Below are positions 43,646 to 54,720 of a stretch of DNA of 64,000 bases, piece by piece. Each line of letters starts with the position of its first letter. Position 1 is the stretch's first letter. The stretch lies in the NCBI GenBank assembly GCA_047495785.1, contig JBLDXI010000024.1, positions 3,224,001-3,288,000 on the forward strand, read 5' to 3'. The notes beneath the pieces are model-generated. The model searched no databases. It was not told where the DNA came from and was given only the letters and a program-made list of their open reading frames with translations. This DNA is from Lepidodermella squamata (taxonomy: Eukaryota > Gastrotricha). Position numbers and translations under genes: made by a program.

Positions 43646-46600
43646 ATGCTCGGCTTTGGATTATTCTTATTGGATCTAGCTTTGACTAAGGCATACTTGA
43701 CATGCCAAGGCGGCGTCCATCAGCCACAATATTCGTATCTCAATCCAGCGAACAGATCCGCTAACTGGGACTACTACTACTTTCAAACTATGTCAACAGC
43801 ATCGCAAAATCCCGGTACCACCCGCTTACTCGCAGAATCGACAAATACAGACGGCGCAATGTGGGCTAAAACGGTAGATTTCGTTGATATTCAAAAAAGT
43901 CTTATGAAGATGATTGCTTAACCCAGCCGTTCATGTTGAATGACTTCTACGTCGAGGCTACCGTGCAAATGGGCAACTTCAATGGATTGCCAAACGGATT
44001 CCAGCTGCTATTCGCTAACCCAGGCTCAATAGTACGACCCGCCTCGGGCTTTTTGACAGCAGATTCCAATCGGAAATTCGGGGTTCTTCGAAGCTTTTTT
44101 ACAGGCTAGCTCAGTTCAGTTATGAAAGTTCAATTTTTAACTAAGATTTTCGTTCTTGTTAGGTTTTTCTCTCAACGTTGGGGCTTCAAACAGCATTTCA
44201 GTGAAATATATCACCAACGCAAACTCGGCTGCATTCCTTGGAAACTGCACATCCGCCATGTCTTGCGTTACGCCTTCAAACTGGACCGAATTCATAAACA
44301 CCTACCTACTCACACCAGCAAAATGGCGACTCAGAGTTCTATCAGACAAAAGTTTCAGTTACGAAGTCTGTGCTGCAAACGGTACCAACTGCAGACTCTT
44401 GGCCTACGACCAATTCTTGGTAGACACGTTCCAGGGGGCCTTTCTGAACTTGGATCTACGACTCGGCGTTGTTGCAAGTAACGGAGGCTCTTCATCGGCT
44501 TATGTTGATGTGTACAGCGTTGAAGTCTGGGATTGTGGATCAACGCCCTATGTATCCCCGGTTCCGGCCAATGAGCTGTCGTGCTTGGGCGATCTGCAAA
44601 CGCAGTTCTCTTACGATAATAAAAGCGACATAGGGACGAAATGGGACTACTACTACGCGTCTAACTTGGACACGACGAATTTATCCAGTGAAGCGACTCG
44701 CCTAATATCGAGTACAACATATCAAGTCGGCTCGATGTGGTCCAAATCGGTATGTGTCTCGAGTTGTTTCAAAGCTAAATAAAATTTAATTCCAAAGAAT
44801 TTCACCTTGAATGACTTCTACATCGAGCTGACAACGGACATGACTCAGTCTTGGATACAGGCTATTCAAACCTGGTCCCATGGGTTCGGAATTTTTCTCT
44901 CCAGCCAGGCTGGAATTTCGAGGCCAAGCCCAGTCAACAACCTAACGAACCCTGGAGGAAGGGAGTACGGTGTGGTAGCAAATGCCTTTACAGGGTTCAG
45001 CATTTACATTCGACCCTCGATTTACGGAATCGCCTACACTTTCATCCGGACACCGAATGCTTCGTTGTTCTGGAATAGTGGCAGTTTATATCATGGAAAA
45101 TGGGCAAACATGGGGGCGGTTTTTGTCGAAAATTTCATGATAAGAAGAGCGACCTGGCAGATTCGGATCCTGCACAACTTGCTTCAAATTAATGTTTGCA
45201 GGTACAACACCGACTCCTGCCAGCGTACGATCACGGCAACGATGAACACATCGATTTCTGAAGTCTTTGGATCTCAAGATTTGGCGCTGGGTTTCGGGGC
45301 GTTGAATGAAGCGACTTCGGCGAGTTCTGTAGATATTGTCTCAGCTAAGGTTTGGAGTTGCTACCCTACTACGACTGTTCCAACAACATCTACTACGACA
45401 TCCACAACGTCTGAAAGTACTACAGCAACTACAACAGTTACTTCAACTGAATCCACTTCGATAAGCTCGACCACGGCCACGACAAGACCATTAACGAGTG
45501 CAACTTCTACTTTAAATCCTTCAACTTCGTCTACGTCAAAATCAACTACACCAGTCATTTACAGCTCATCGGATGGGTCTAATTCATTCTCATCATCAGC
45601 ATCAACTCCAAAGTCTGTCGTAAGTTCAATTTAAAAACGGATTTAAAGAGTCTTCATTCCCTTTCCACAGATGAAATCAGACCCAATCATATCAATGCAG
45701 ACCGACTCTAAATCAGAAGGAGTCTCAGGTTCCATTTTTTGGCGAAAACCTAAACAACGTAAAAACTTGTTTTATTTCCATCAGTCGATTCAAGCGCATT
45801 TTCACGTCAAATTGAGCGTGTCAAGACATCAGCGGACCAGAAATTGCAGCAGTTGATCGAATTATCAGGCCTCGGCCCAGCTCTTAACGATCTCCCCATT
45901 GAGATAACAGTTGATATGATTAAAAAGGTCTGTGAAGACTTCTTACCATCTCGAGCTGCTCCGCCGTTCTACGGCAATGATTCATCTGGTACGGGTCTGA
46001 AAATTCAACCAGCTTTTGCAGTGGATAACTTGGTCGATGTCGATACTGCTGGAGAGACAATCTCGGTTGTGGGGACATTAATGCTAACCTGGACTGTCGC
46101 GACATGCCCTTCTGATAGCATCGACACATTCACAGTTCGTCCCTTCGAACAGCTTTATGTCGCAAAAACCAGTGAAGGTAAGAAATCAAGTGTTAGATAC
46201 GGATGTTGATTGATCCCCATTTCAGTATGGACTCCGGCTTTCAGATTCATAAGAAGTGCCGCTGCGAATGTTTACATGCAAGATAGCCCCGACTTCGGAG
46301 AGGACCTTATTACAACAATGCGGAGATACTCAAACTTCCCAAATCGAACCATCGACTTCATCTGGCTGAAAGACGGATTGTTCAGAGCGCTTTGTCCCCT
46401 CGAGTTAGCCGACTTCCCATTCGACAGCCAAACATGCGTTTTCACGTTCTCACTGAACCGAGCCATCAATTTGGTCACTTTCGCTAACCCTGTATTCATT
46501 TGGCTGGGCGGGGAAGAATCGTCCAATTGGTCTTTCGAGGGCAGAAATTCAACCCTGATTCGTCTCATCTATAAGGGAAAGCAGACAAGCTCTGTGGTAT

Positions 46601-47040
46601 ATAGTGTCACTCTTCGCCGAAATCCGACTTATTATCTGGCCAATCTAGCTATCCCAAGTGCTGTCCTAATGGCTGTGGAGTTCGGTTCCTTCCTCATCCC
46701 ACCCGAAATGCCTGATAGATCTGGCTTCTCGATGACAGTCCTCCTCGCGATTTCAGTCGCTCAATCCGGTGTCGCTAGCAACGTGCCAAAAACGACGCAG
46801 CGAATCTTTCTAGCCGACTACATCTCAGCACTGACGTGGCTCTGCGGAGCTTGCACCTTGTACCAGCTGGCTACGTGTTGCTACTCTAATGTAGCTCGGC
46901 ATACTGTCATAGACTCGAATTTACCGGCAATTTTCAAGGATGTTGGTTTTGTTCGAGTTTTCGACATCATTTGCTGCACATTGAGTATCATTGGCTTCAT
47001 TGCTATCAATTGCATTCTGGGGTATCTTTACCAAGGATGA
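43646..47040 (+). CDS. Cys-loop receptor subunit with N-terminal tandem lectin-like modules and mucin stalk (copy 1)
   Basis: Seven exons: 43646-43873, 43927-44104, 44163-44749, 44798-45619, 45671-45728, 45785-46177, 46226-47040. Phases agree throughout, giving 1026 residues. A signal peptide precedes two beta-rich modules of about 230 residues (about 20-262 and 276-518), each with WDYYY near the start, (A/S)MW(A/S)K, FxLNDFY(V/I)E and a final VEVWDCG or KVWSC. They look like concanavalin A-like lectin folds. A Ser/Thr-rich stalk (about 520-605) follows. Then comes a Cys-loop receptor: VWTPAFRF, Cys-loop with 13 residues between cysteines (about 812-826), and M1 to M4. M2 follows MPDR and keeps the 9' leucine. 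The M3-M4 loop is only about 30 residues. The intron after exon 2 appears to use a GC donor. It should act at the plasma membrane as a ligand-gated channel subunit; the ligand and ion are unknown. Confidence 0.8.
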
Positions 47041-47556
47041 CAATTTTATATTTGGAGACAAATCGGTTTCCAGGGACTCATCTTAATATCTTCTATATAA
47101 ATTGTGATGATAATCTCGCCTGTTAAATACACATGGATAATCCATGCTACGTGTTTGTCACAAAACTCTCTCTTTTTAGACTTCTTTGCATTTCTGTGCA
47201 TTTATTATGAAGATATTTAAAAATATTATAATATTATGTTTTTCAAATGCTTGATTGGCGTTATACTTTTTGCAGATATCTATTTACCGTCCGGAGTTGA
47301 AAAATAGCCATGCGTTGGAGGTAGAATTTTGTAAACAAGGGGGCGTTGAATTATCAAATTTCGATTTTTTCGAAAAGTGTTCTAAAGTGGCTATTTACAT
47401 TCGAGCTTGGCACATCTCGCAAATTTTTCCGAGTGCTCGCGAGTACCGCATTAATTATTTAATAACTGTGTCTAAAAACCTTTCCACGCCTGAAACAAGA
47501 TTCTAAACCCTCGGCAAGATTTTGGCATATCCAGTAGAGTAAACTCCCCTAAGAAA
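47041..47556. other. Intergenic spacer between tandem receptor genes
   Basis: 516 bases containing the 3' end of copy 1 and the promoter of copy 2. No other gene was seen. A CATATCCAG acceptor-like site about 22 bases before the next ATG could receive a spliced leader. Confidence 0.4.
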
Positions 47557-50500
47557 ATGCTTGGTATCGCGATAATTTTGTTATCGTTATTCGCCGAAAT
47601 TATCATCGGCTTGTCGATATGTCCAGGAGGGGTTTATCAACCTCAATATTCCTATGTGAACCCAATGAATCGATCAGTAAATTGGGATTACTATGTTGCC
47701 CAAAACATGTCTGTAGCATCTCAAAACCCTGGAACGACACGACTGATATCAGAATTTTCCAACACCGATGGCGCAATGTGGGCTAAGACGGTAATTTTCG
47801 CAATTTCGACGCTATTTTCCATTTTTTTCGGTTCTTCCAACCAGCCATTTACCTTGAACGATTTTTACGTTGAGCTGACCGTGGGAATGGGGAACATCAG
47901 TGACTCGACAGAGGGCTTTCAGCTAATCCTCGCGAATCCAAGTTCAGTAGTGAGGCCGAGCTCTGGTTATTTGAGTTACGATGCTAAATTAAGATTTGGG
48001 CTATTGCAAAGCTTCTTTGCCGGTAAACATTTATAAAAGAATGTTTTCCCAAAAATATAAATTTCTCGTACTAGGTCTCGCCGTTGGAGTGGGAGTTAAC
48101 AATAGTGTGTCAGCAAAACTTGTAACAAATGCTATTGCAGCATCTCTCGAGGATGGATGTTTTTCCGGAACTGGTGTTGGATGCTTTACCCCGTCAAACT
48201 GGACAGATTTCTCTAGCCGCTATCTGACATCTGTTGCTAAGTGGAAGATTCGAGTGTCTTCAAATGCTAGTCTCAGTGTAGAAGTTTGCTCCGCGAGTTG
48301 CCAGTTGCTTATCGACAATCGTTACATGCCTAATAACATCCAGAACGCGTTTCTTAACCTGGATTTGCGCCTTGGGGTTGTAGCCAGTAACGGAGCATCA
48401 ACCACCAGTTACGCTGATGTCTACAGTGTTGAGATATGGGATTGTGGAACAACGGCCTATGTTTCAAGCGTGAGTTGAAAATGCTTGGCTAGCATGAATC
48501 AAGTCTTGTTTCCAGGTACCGAATGACGAATTGGCTTGCTACGGCAATCTTCAAGCGCAGTATTCATATTCGGGTACCAGCGATATCGGGACAAAATGGG
48601 ACTACTTTTACGCGGCAAATTTAAACACATCGAATGTAGCAACTGGTGCGACACGTTTGGTCGGAAATACCTACAGCCAAATTGGTTCAATGTGGTCGAA
48701 ATCGGTGAGTTCCAATGAAATTGAGCTAGCATATCAATTCCATCATCTTTTAGTTCTTTTCGCTGAATGATTTCTTCATGGAGTTGACGACAGACTTAGC
48801 CCAACCATGGATAGCTCTGGGTAGTTCGAACTGGGCGCATGGATTCGGCATTTTCGTTGCGAGTCAAGCAGGAATTTCACGCCCTTACCCAGTTAACAGT
48901 CTATCGAACCCTGGCGGAAGGGAGTACGGTGTTAAATCAGCCTCTTTTACAGGTTAGTGGCCCCGCGCCTACTTTTTATACATAAATAAATCCTAAAGTA
49001 TAGGTTTCAGCATCTTTATGAGACCATCAATCGCTGGGTTAGCTTACACCTTCGTACTGAATCCAAACGGTACCTTATTTTGGAACGGCGGATCGTTATA
49101 CAATGGCCTCTGGAAGAACATGGATACAGTTTTTGTGGAAGGTTTCCTAACACAACGAGCTACATGGCAGATTCGAGTGAATGGGACTTCGCTGAAAATC
49201 AACGTATGCAGATACAACACAGATACATGTGCTCGGACGATCTGGGTAACTATGGGATACTCGCTTCAATCAGCTTTCGGGAACCAGAACATGTCCCTGG
49301 GTTTCGGCGGGTTGACAGATGGCCTTGCCACAAGTTACGTCGACATAGTATCTGTCAAAGTCTGGGAATGTATTCAAACTACTTCTACGTCTTCAACAAG
49401 TACTACGACATCGCCAGTTTCAACGGTTCCCTCTAGCACAGCCTCAACTACTACAGTTGGAGCCTCAACTTCATCAACTGGGACAAGCGTTGGGTCCACA
49501 AGTGGTACCACAGGATCCATTGCCATCTCGAGTACATCGGTAGCAAAAACCGCCACATCCAACGACGCGTTTACTTCAACAATCTCTAATCAAGTTTGTC
49601 CTTATGACTAGAAAAGGTTTTCCTGAACATTTCCTTAGGTTTCATACGCGTATAGTCCTCAGCCCTCTGTTGCGAGTTTGAAACAGAACGAGTTTGAGAA
49701 AGGGCCATATTCAGGTATAAAATTGTCAGTTTAAGCAATTCGTGTTTGAACTTCCATTGCATAGATCCGAAAATCACTTATCGACAGATCGATCTAATAA
49801 GAAACTCAGCTTACCAAAAACTTCAACGCCTTATAGACTTCTCTAGTCTAAGTCGAATAACGGACGAGTTACCGATGGAAGTGAATATTGGCACGGTGAA
49901 ACAAGTCTGCGAGGATTTCCTGCCATTTCGCACAGCTCCGCCTTATTACAGCAACGATTCATCGGATACAGCTCTCAAAATTCGAGTAGCATTTGCTGTA
50001 GATAATTTGATAGATCTTGACACGGCAGGCGAGACAATTTCAGTTGATGCAGCCCTGATGCTGTCCTGGACAGTTTCAACGTGCCCCTCGGATAGCATCG
50101 ATACTTTCACGACAAGGCCCGTCGAACAGCTCTATGTGGCTCGCCCGGATGAAGGTAGAGGGTAGTTTCAGTTTCAAGATTTCTAAAATTTTTTTGCTTC
50201 TTTCCGAAGTTTGGACCCCAGCGTTCAGGTTCATAAGAAGTGCATCAGCTAATGTTTATATGCAATCGAACCCTGATTTTGGCGAAGACCTCATAACAAC
50301 GATGCGACGGCCTGCGGACTCCCCGAATAGGACAATTGACTTCATCTGGCTAAAAGAAGGATTGTTCAAAGCAACCTGCCCTCTAGAGCTCGCCGATTTC
50401 CCGTTTGACCAACAGACTTGCATTTTCACGTTCTCATTGAACCGAGCGATGAACTTGGTCTCATTCGCAAATCCTGCGTTCATCTGGCTCGGCGATGAAG

Positions 50501-51021
50501 AATCAGCGAATTGGAGGTTTGAAGGGCGAAATTCTTCCCTCATTTCACTACGGTACAAAGGCAAGCAAACAAGTACGGTGGTTTATGGAGTCACCCTAAG
50601 ACGAAATCCGACCTATTACTTGACCAATCTCGCCTTGCCATGTGCAGTGCTGATGGCTGTAGAATTTGGGTCATTCCTAATGCCACCAGCTATGCCAGAT
50701 CGAGCAGCGTTCTCGATGACTGTTTTGCTAGCGATTTCTGTCGCACAATCAGGAGTTGCGAGTAATGTTCCGAAAACTGCGCAAAAAATCTTCCTGGCGG
50801 ATTACATATCTGCTCTAACGTGGCTATGTGGAGTTTGCACTCTGTATCAACTGGCTACTTGTTGCTATGAAAATGCAGCCAAGAAAACAGATCCAGATAC
50901 AATGTCTAAAGCTCTGCGAAAACTTGGTTTTGTGAGACTGTTTGATATTGTTTGCTGTGGTTTAGGTATTGTTGCTTTTTCCGCAGTTAATATTTACATG
51001 GCAGCAATTTACTACACGTAA
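47557..51021 (+). CDS. Cys-loop receptor subunit with N-terminal tandem lectin-like modules and mucin stalk (copy 2)
   Basis: Nine exons: 47557-47790, 47845-48022, 48075-48469, 48516-48704, 48754-48952, 49004-49593, 49639-49714, 49765-50154, 50210-51021. They give 1020 residues in frame. The layout is the same as copy 1: signal peptide, lectin-like module A (CPGGVYQPQYSY to EIWDCG), module B (ACYGNLQAQYSY to KVWEC), Thr/Ser stalk, a ligand-binding domain with Cys-loop (CPLELADFPFDQQTC), and M1-M4. M2 follows MPDRAAFSM and holds the leucine of the gate. Exon 2 has the same length as in copy 1 (178 bases). Two introns here (48470-48515, 48953-49003) are absent from copy 1. The WxPD motif usual in this superfamily reads WTPA in both copies. 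The pair are tandem duplicates, probably subunits of one pentamer. Confidence 0.8.
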
Positions 51022-51250
51022 TTGTGTATTCAAGGTACCGATGTGAATGTTTTTTTTCAAAATGAGTTATTACATTCCCCTAAATGAAGCCGTATTATTG
51101 CGCGTAGTCTTTTATAGCGGTGCATCAAAAGATCACATATAGGTTGTAGTGTGGCTCATAGTAAAGTTGCCTAATAATAACATGTGAATTCCACTTCCAA
51201 GTTGATCTCATGAAGTACCTTCTTCGTTATCTTCCGTAAATTTTCATCAA
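51022..51250. other. Short convergent spacer
   Basis: 229 bases between the stop of the second receptor gene and the stop of CPP copy 3 on the opposite strand. Nothing else was seen. Confidence 0.4.
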
Positions 51251-52083
51251 TTAGCTTCCTTGTGTGCAATAATCGACGGCCATGTTGTTGATGGTGGACG
51301 AGCCCATCGTGTTTTTAGCCGTGGTCGCCTTCGCTATGAAAAGACCGGCACAGCAACCGCTGAAACTTGAATAAGACACAGCACTAACAGCAAGCTGACC
51401 TGACTGTAAAATGTCAACGTGAAATATAGTCATTAGTGTGGACAAAAATTACGCCAGCTGATGCAAGTAAGGTGTTGAAAGTTCCGTCACAGGTGTACGG
51501 AAATCGGAAGCAACGGCCGAGAGTTGATCCGGCATTCTGACATATCTTGAATGGACTCGCATCGTTTCCAGCGAAACAAGCAGCCTGGGATGCAGGAGCA
51601 GGGGTAGGTGCGGCGAACGCCACTGTCTCATAGACGACATTATTGGTCGGCGTCAAAGACCCGCAACAGGCTGAAAACGTATCGAATGTTTGGCCTGAAA
51701 CAGCCTGCCAAATTCAAGTTACATGAAATGAAATTTCCAATTATGGAGAGACTATTACCGTTCCGCCGTTGATCAAGGAACAAGCAGAGCCTGCTGTGCT
51801 CAGGCAGTATTTGACCGCAACTGAAACCGGGGCTGGCGTTGTGATTTGGCATTGGCTGTATTGAGCCTGTGAATGCGATTTCTCTATCAATCGTCAGTGG
51901 TTTCAAATTGAGATAACTCACAGAAGTGGCGCAGGTTTCAGAGCTTGAACAGCCAACTTGCGAGCAGCTCTGGGTCCCTGTGCAAACTGACCCAGTTGAT
52001 GGGCATGGCGTGGTTGTTGAGGGAGGGCAACAAAAAGATGCTGCAACAAACATTACGACTACGATTAGCAACCTGGCTACCAT
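51251..52083 (-). CDS. Cys-rich secreted protein, four-exon CPP family (copy 3)
   Basis: Exons in minus order: 52083-51922, 51866-51759, 51704-51453, 51403-51251, all phase 0, give 224 residues. The signal peptide MVARLLIVVVMFVAASFC leads into CPPSTTTPCPS. Exon 2 reads QYSQC and YCLSTAGSACSLINGGT, exon 3 FSACCGSL, CFAGNDASPFKIC and CFRFPYTCDG, exon 4 SFSGCCAGLF and DYCTQGS. It is closest to copy 1, sharing CFAGND, RFPYTCDG, SGQL, CCAGLF and (V)(E/D)YCTQ. Exon 3 has two in-frame acceptors nine bases apart (GGCAG and TTCAG), which would change only three residues. Confidence 0.77.
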
Positions 52084-52428
52084 TTTATTCCAGAAAATTC
52101 AAAAAACTTGTGTTGACAATGGCAAAGTGCAGCCTTCATATAGCTGGATTCGAGTGCATCCGAACGAGAAAAAAGATGATGGAGGCGTATTAACTCGAAA
52201 GCAGCGCCATAATTAGGCAGTGATGAGGGAATTCGAAGTGGCAAACTAGCAAAACCAATGTCAAGTTTCAAATCGACTCTGATGATTTTTTTAATTTCTG
52301 GATCAATCCAAGCAACCTATGAGAAATTCAATACGGTAAATCGGCGTCATTAGGGTCGGTCCCGGGGTTCAGGCTGCATATTAAGTGGCTGAAAACAACA
52401 CATTTGCTGGATTTTTCTAATCAAAGTA
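52084..52428. promoter_or_regulatory. Shared divergent promoter of CPP-family pair 2
   Basis: 345 bases separate copy 3 and copy 4, which face away from each other exactly as pair 1 does. A TGATGAG half-site (near 52220) recalls the palindrome of pair 1, but no full 13-base match is present. A CATATTAAG stretch about 50 bases before the plus ATG could act as a weak TATA element. Confidence 0.35.
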
Positions 52429-53264
52429 ATGCTGTTTCTTGGAATTGCTCTTTTGGCACTGGCTTCGGCCTGTTATGCTTGCCCGGCATCCACCTCAACA
52501 CCGTGTCCAACTGCTGGTACTTGCCCAACTAACCAAGCTTGCTACGCAGCCGCCTGTCCAAGCTCTGGAACTTTCTGCCGCTCTTCGGTTCAAACAATTT
52601 CTCTTCAGACGATTTAAAAAATTAATATTCTTGACTTTTAGAGCCAATTCACATTATGCTCTGTCACTACTCAGGTCATCGGAGAAACGGCAACCTACTG
52701 TTTATCTACGCCTGGATTGGCGTGCAATACGCTGACTGGAGGAGCTGTGAGTTGATGTGCATTGAAAAATGGCAACCTTTTTACTTCAGATCTTTCTTTG
52801 CAGCCTGCAACGCCAGCCGGGAGTTACGGCACTTTTGCCGATTGTTGCAGTGCTGTCGGAACAGTAATCGCTAGCACGTCGAATGCTGCGGTTCAGTATA
52901 TTCAGATGAGTTTTGGCAGCCCAGCTTCTCCCGCGGCGGCCTGCGTTGGAACAGCCGATGCATCTCCGTTTAAAGTGTGCGTTTCTACGGTTGGAAGTTC
53001 GGCCGGTGCTCGTTGCCTTCGCTTTCCGAAAACTTGCGCCTCTGGCACCACTTTGATGGCTGCACCCATTGTATAATGCTTAAAGTTATCAAGCAGTTTG
53101 TTGTCATGAACGTTTTTCCTTAGAATCCTGGATCACTCAACCAGATGAACTGGGCCTCCTTCCAACAATGCTGCGCTGGTATTTCATCTGCCGGGACCAA
53201 TGCTGTGCAGCACTCTTCGCAGACGTTTTACGGCTCACCAGTAGAACAGTGCCTAGTAGTCTAA
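52429..53264 (+). CDS. Cys-rich secreted protein, four-exon CPP family (copy 4)
   Basis: Exons 52429-52587, 52642-52746, 52804-53070 and 53124-53264, phase 0, give 223 residues. The signal peptide MLFLGIALLALASACYA is followed by CPASTSTPCPT. Exon 2 has QFTLCSV and YCLSTPGLACNTLTGGA, exon 3 TFADCCSAV and CVGTADASPFKVC...CLRFPKTC, exon 4 SFQQCCAG and EQCLVV. The closest match is copy 2 (LTGG at the exon 2 end, exon 2 of identical length 105). The first donor is a weak GTTCAA, and exon 3 could alternatively start 14 bases earlier, out of frame. Function unknown; secreted. Confidence 0.73.
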
Positions 53265-54720
53265 GGTGCAGCAAAGCAACTAAACGGCTATCACGCGTTT
53301 CACTTTGATGACTACTTCTATTTCGGATGATTAATGATTGATGATTGATGATATTAGAGGCATTAAAAAAACTGTATAACAAACTGAATAAAAGGTCTTC
53401 AAAGCGATTTGTGCTGAAGATTTGACGCTTGGTGACCAGCTGATCAATGATCAAGGTCTTGCTAGCGGCTGATTTCATCTCTGATGTTCACCGCTGATGT
53501 TACAAGAGATTCCTATGTTGAAGGCACCTCATTAATATATTCATAATCCTGAAACTACCCAAAAATCTTCGTCAAAGCCATTACTAGTGCCCGTGAAAGT
53601 GTAAAATTCTGGAATGTTTTGGAACGAAAATGAAGGTTCATCTCGCAAAACTGTATTCATGTAATTCATGTAATTCATATACTTGTATATCTATCACCCT
53701 TAGATAGGAGATCATATCGCTTAACATTTCTTAACATATTGTCTTTCCACCAATCTGTTCTTGAAAGTTTTCTTCAGGAAAGATCGCACGCGGTGAGTCA
53801 TTTTGATTGGCTGCGTGCTATTTTTGCGTGCTATTTTTGCGTGCTATTTTTTAAATATTTTATTTTTCGCTCAAAACAAAAAAGCATAATTAAGCCGAGC
53901 GCACTTGGCACTTGGCCAAGCACTAAGTAGGTAGAAAAAAATCTGTTTATCTCTCATTGCCGGTCAAAGAAGTGCGATTCTTATTAAGCGCTAACCGCGT
54001 GAGCACGGCAAAGAGAGCGTAAGAACAATGGTCATGTTTTAGTTTTTATTTCAAGTCGTGCTGATAGTACACAGCGGAGAAGCAGATAAATTTTTTAATT
54101 GTCGATGCTGTAGCCATCATATAACATCTCGAAATGCACTCAACAGGTGGCGCTAAAATGAAAAAAAATCGTAATTACAGCAACCTGGTGAAAATTGTGT
54201 TTACCACGGCCGTCGCCCTGTTTATTTGAAGTTGAAAAATTAACCTCAATTAACCTTAGGAAAGTGATTGTGGCTTTGGCTACCAAAGGCACTGAATCAA
54301 ATTTGATATTTGAATGGAAATTGGAGTGATTTTAGTCATTTCAATCCAAAAATAATGAACAGCTGAAAGTCTGCCTGGGCGCAGAGTTCATGAATCAGAA
54401 GGCGGCATCTTAAATACAAAATCGGAATGGCTATTCGTACATAAATATGTACGCGAATTTGGCTATTCATACACATGGAGGAAACACACCTGAGACCACG
54501 AAAAACGGAATATGGCGTAGTATTGACCCGCACATTTTTATGAGGGAGTGGATATTCGCACACATTCTAGTACAGTTTTACGACTATTCGTAAATATTTT
54601 CAGAAAATGAAACTGCATTATTTTTATTCTCATTTGCATCATTCAAACCTTTTTCATGATCAATATTCGGTGTTATCATTAAGTATCTTAACGAATACTA
54701 GGTTTCAGTTCAACTAAGGA
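53265..54720. other. Intergenic region, no gene seen
   Basis: AT-rich DNA. Short direct repeats such as TGATTGATGATTGATGAT (53335) and GTGCTATTTTT (53815-53850) occur. Nothing coding was supported. Confidence 0.4.

Noticed and set aside
45361-45558. Val-rich minus-strand frame
   Set aside because: Shadow of the Thr/Ser stalk of the receptor gene on the opposite strand.
43646-47040. Interpretation as two genes, a secreted lectin-like protein and a separate channel
   Set aside because: The stalk and channel exons join in phase in both tandem copies. The channel part alone has no signal peptide, and no promoter-sized gap exists between them. Still open to transcript data.
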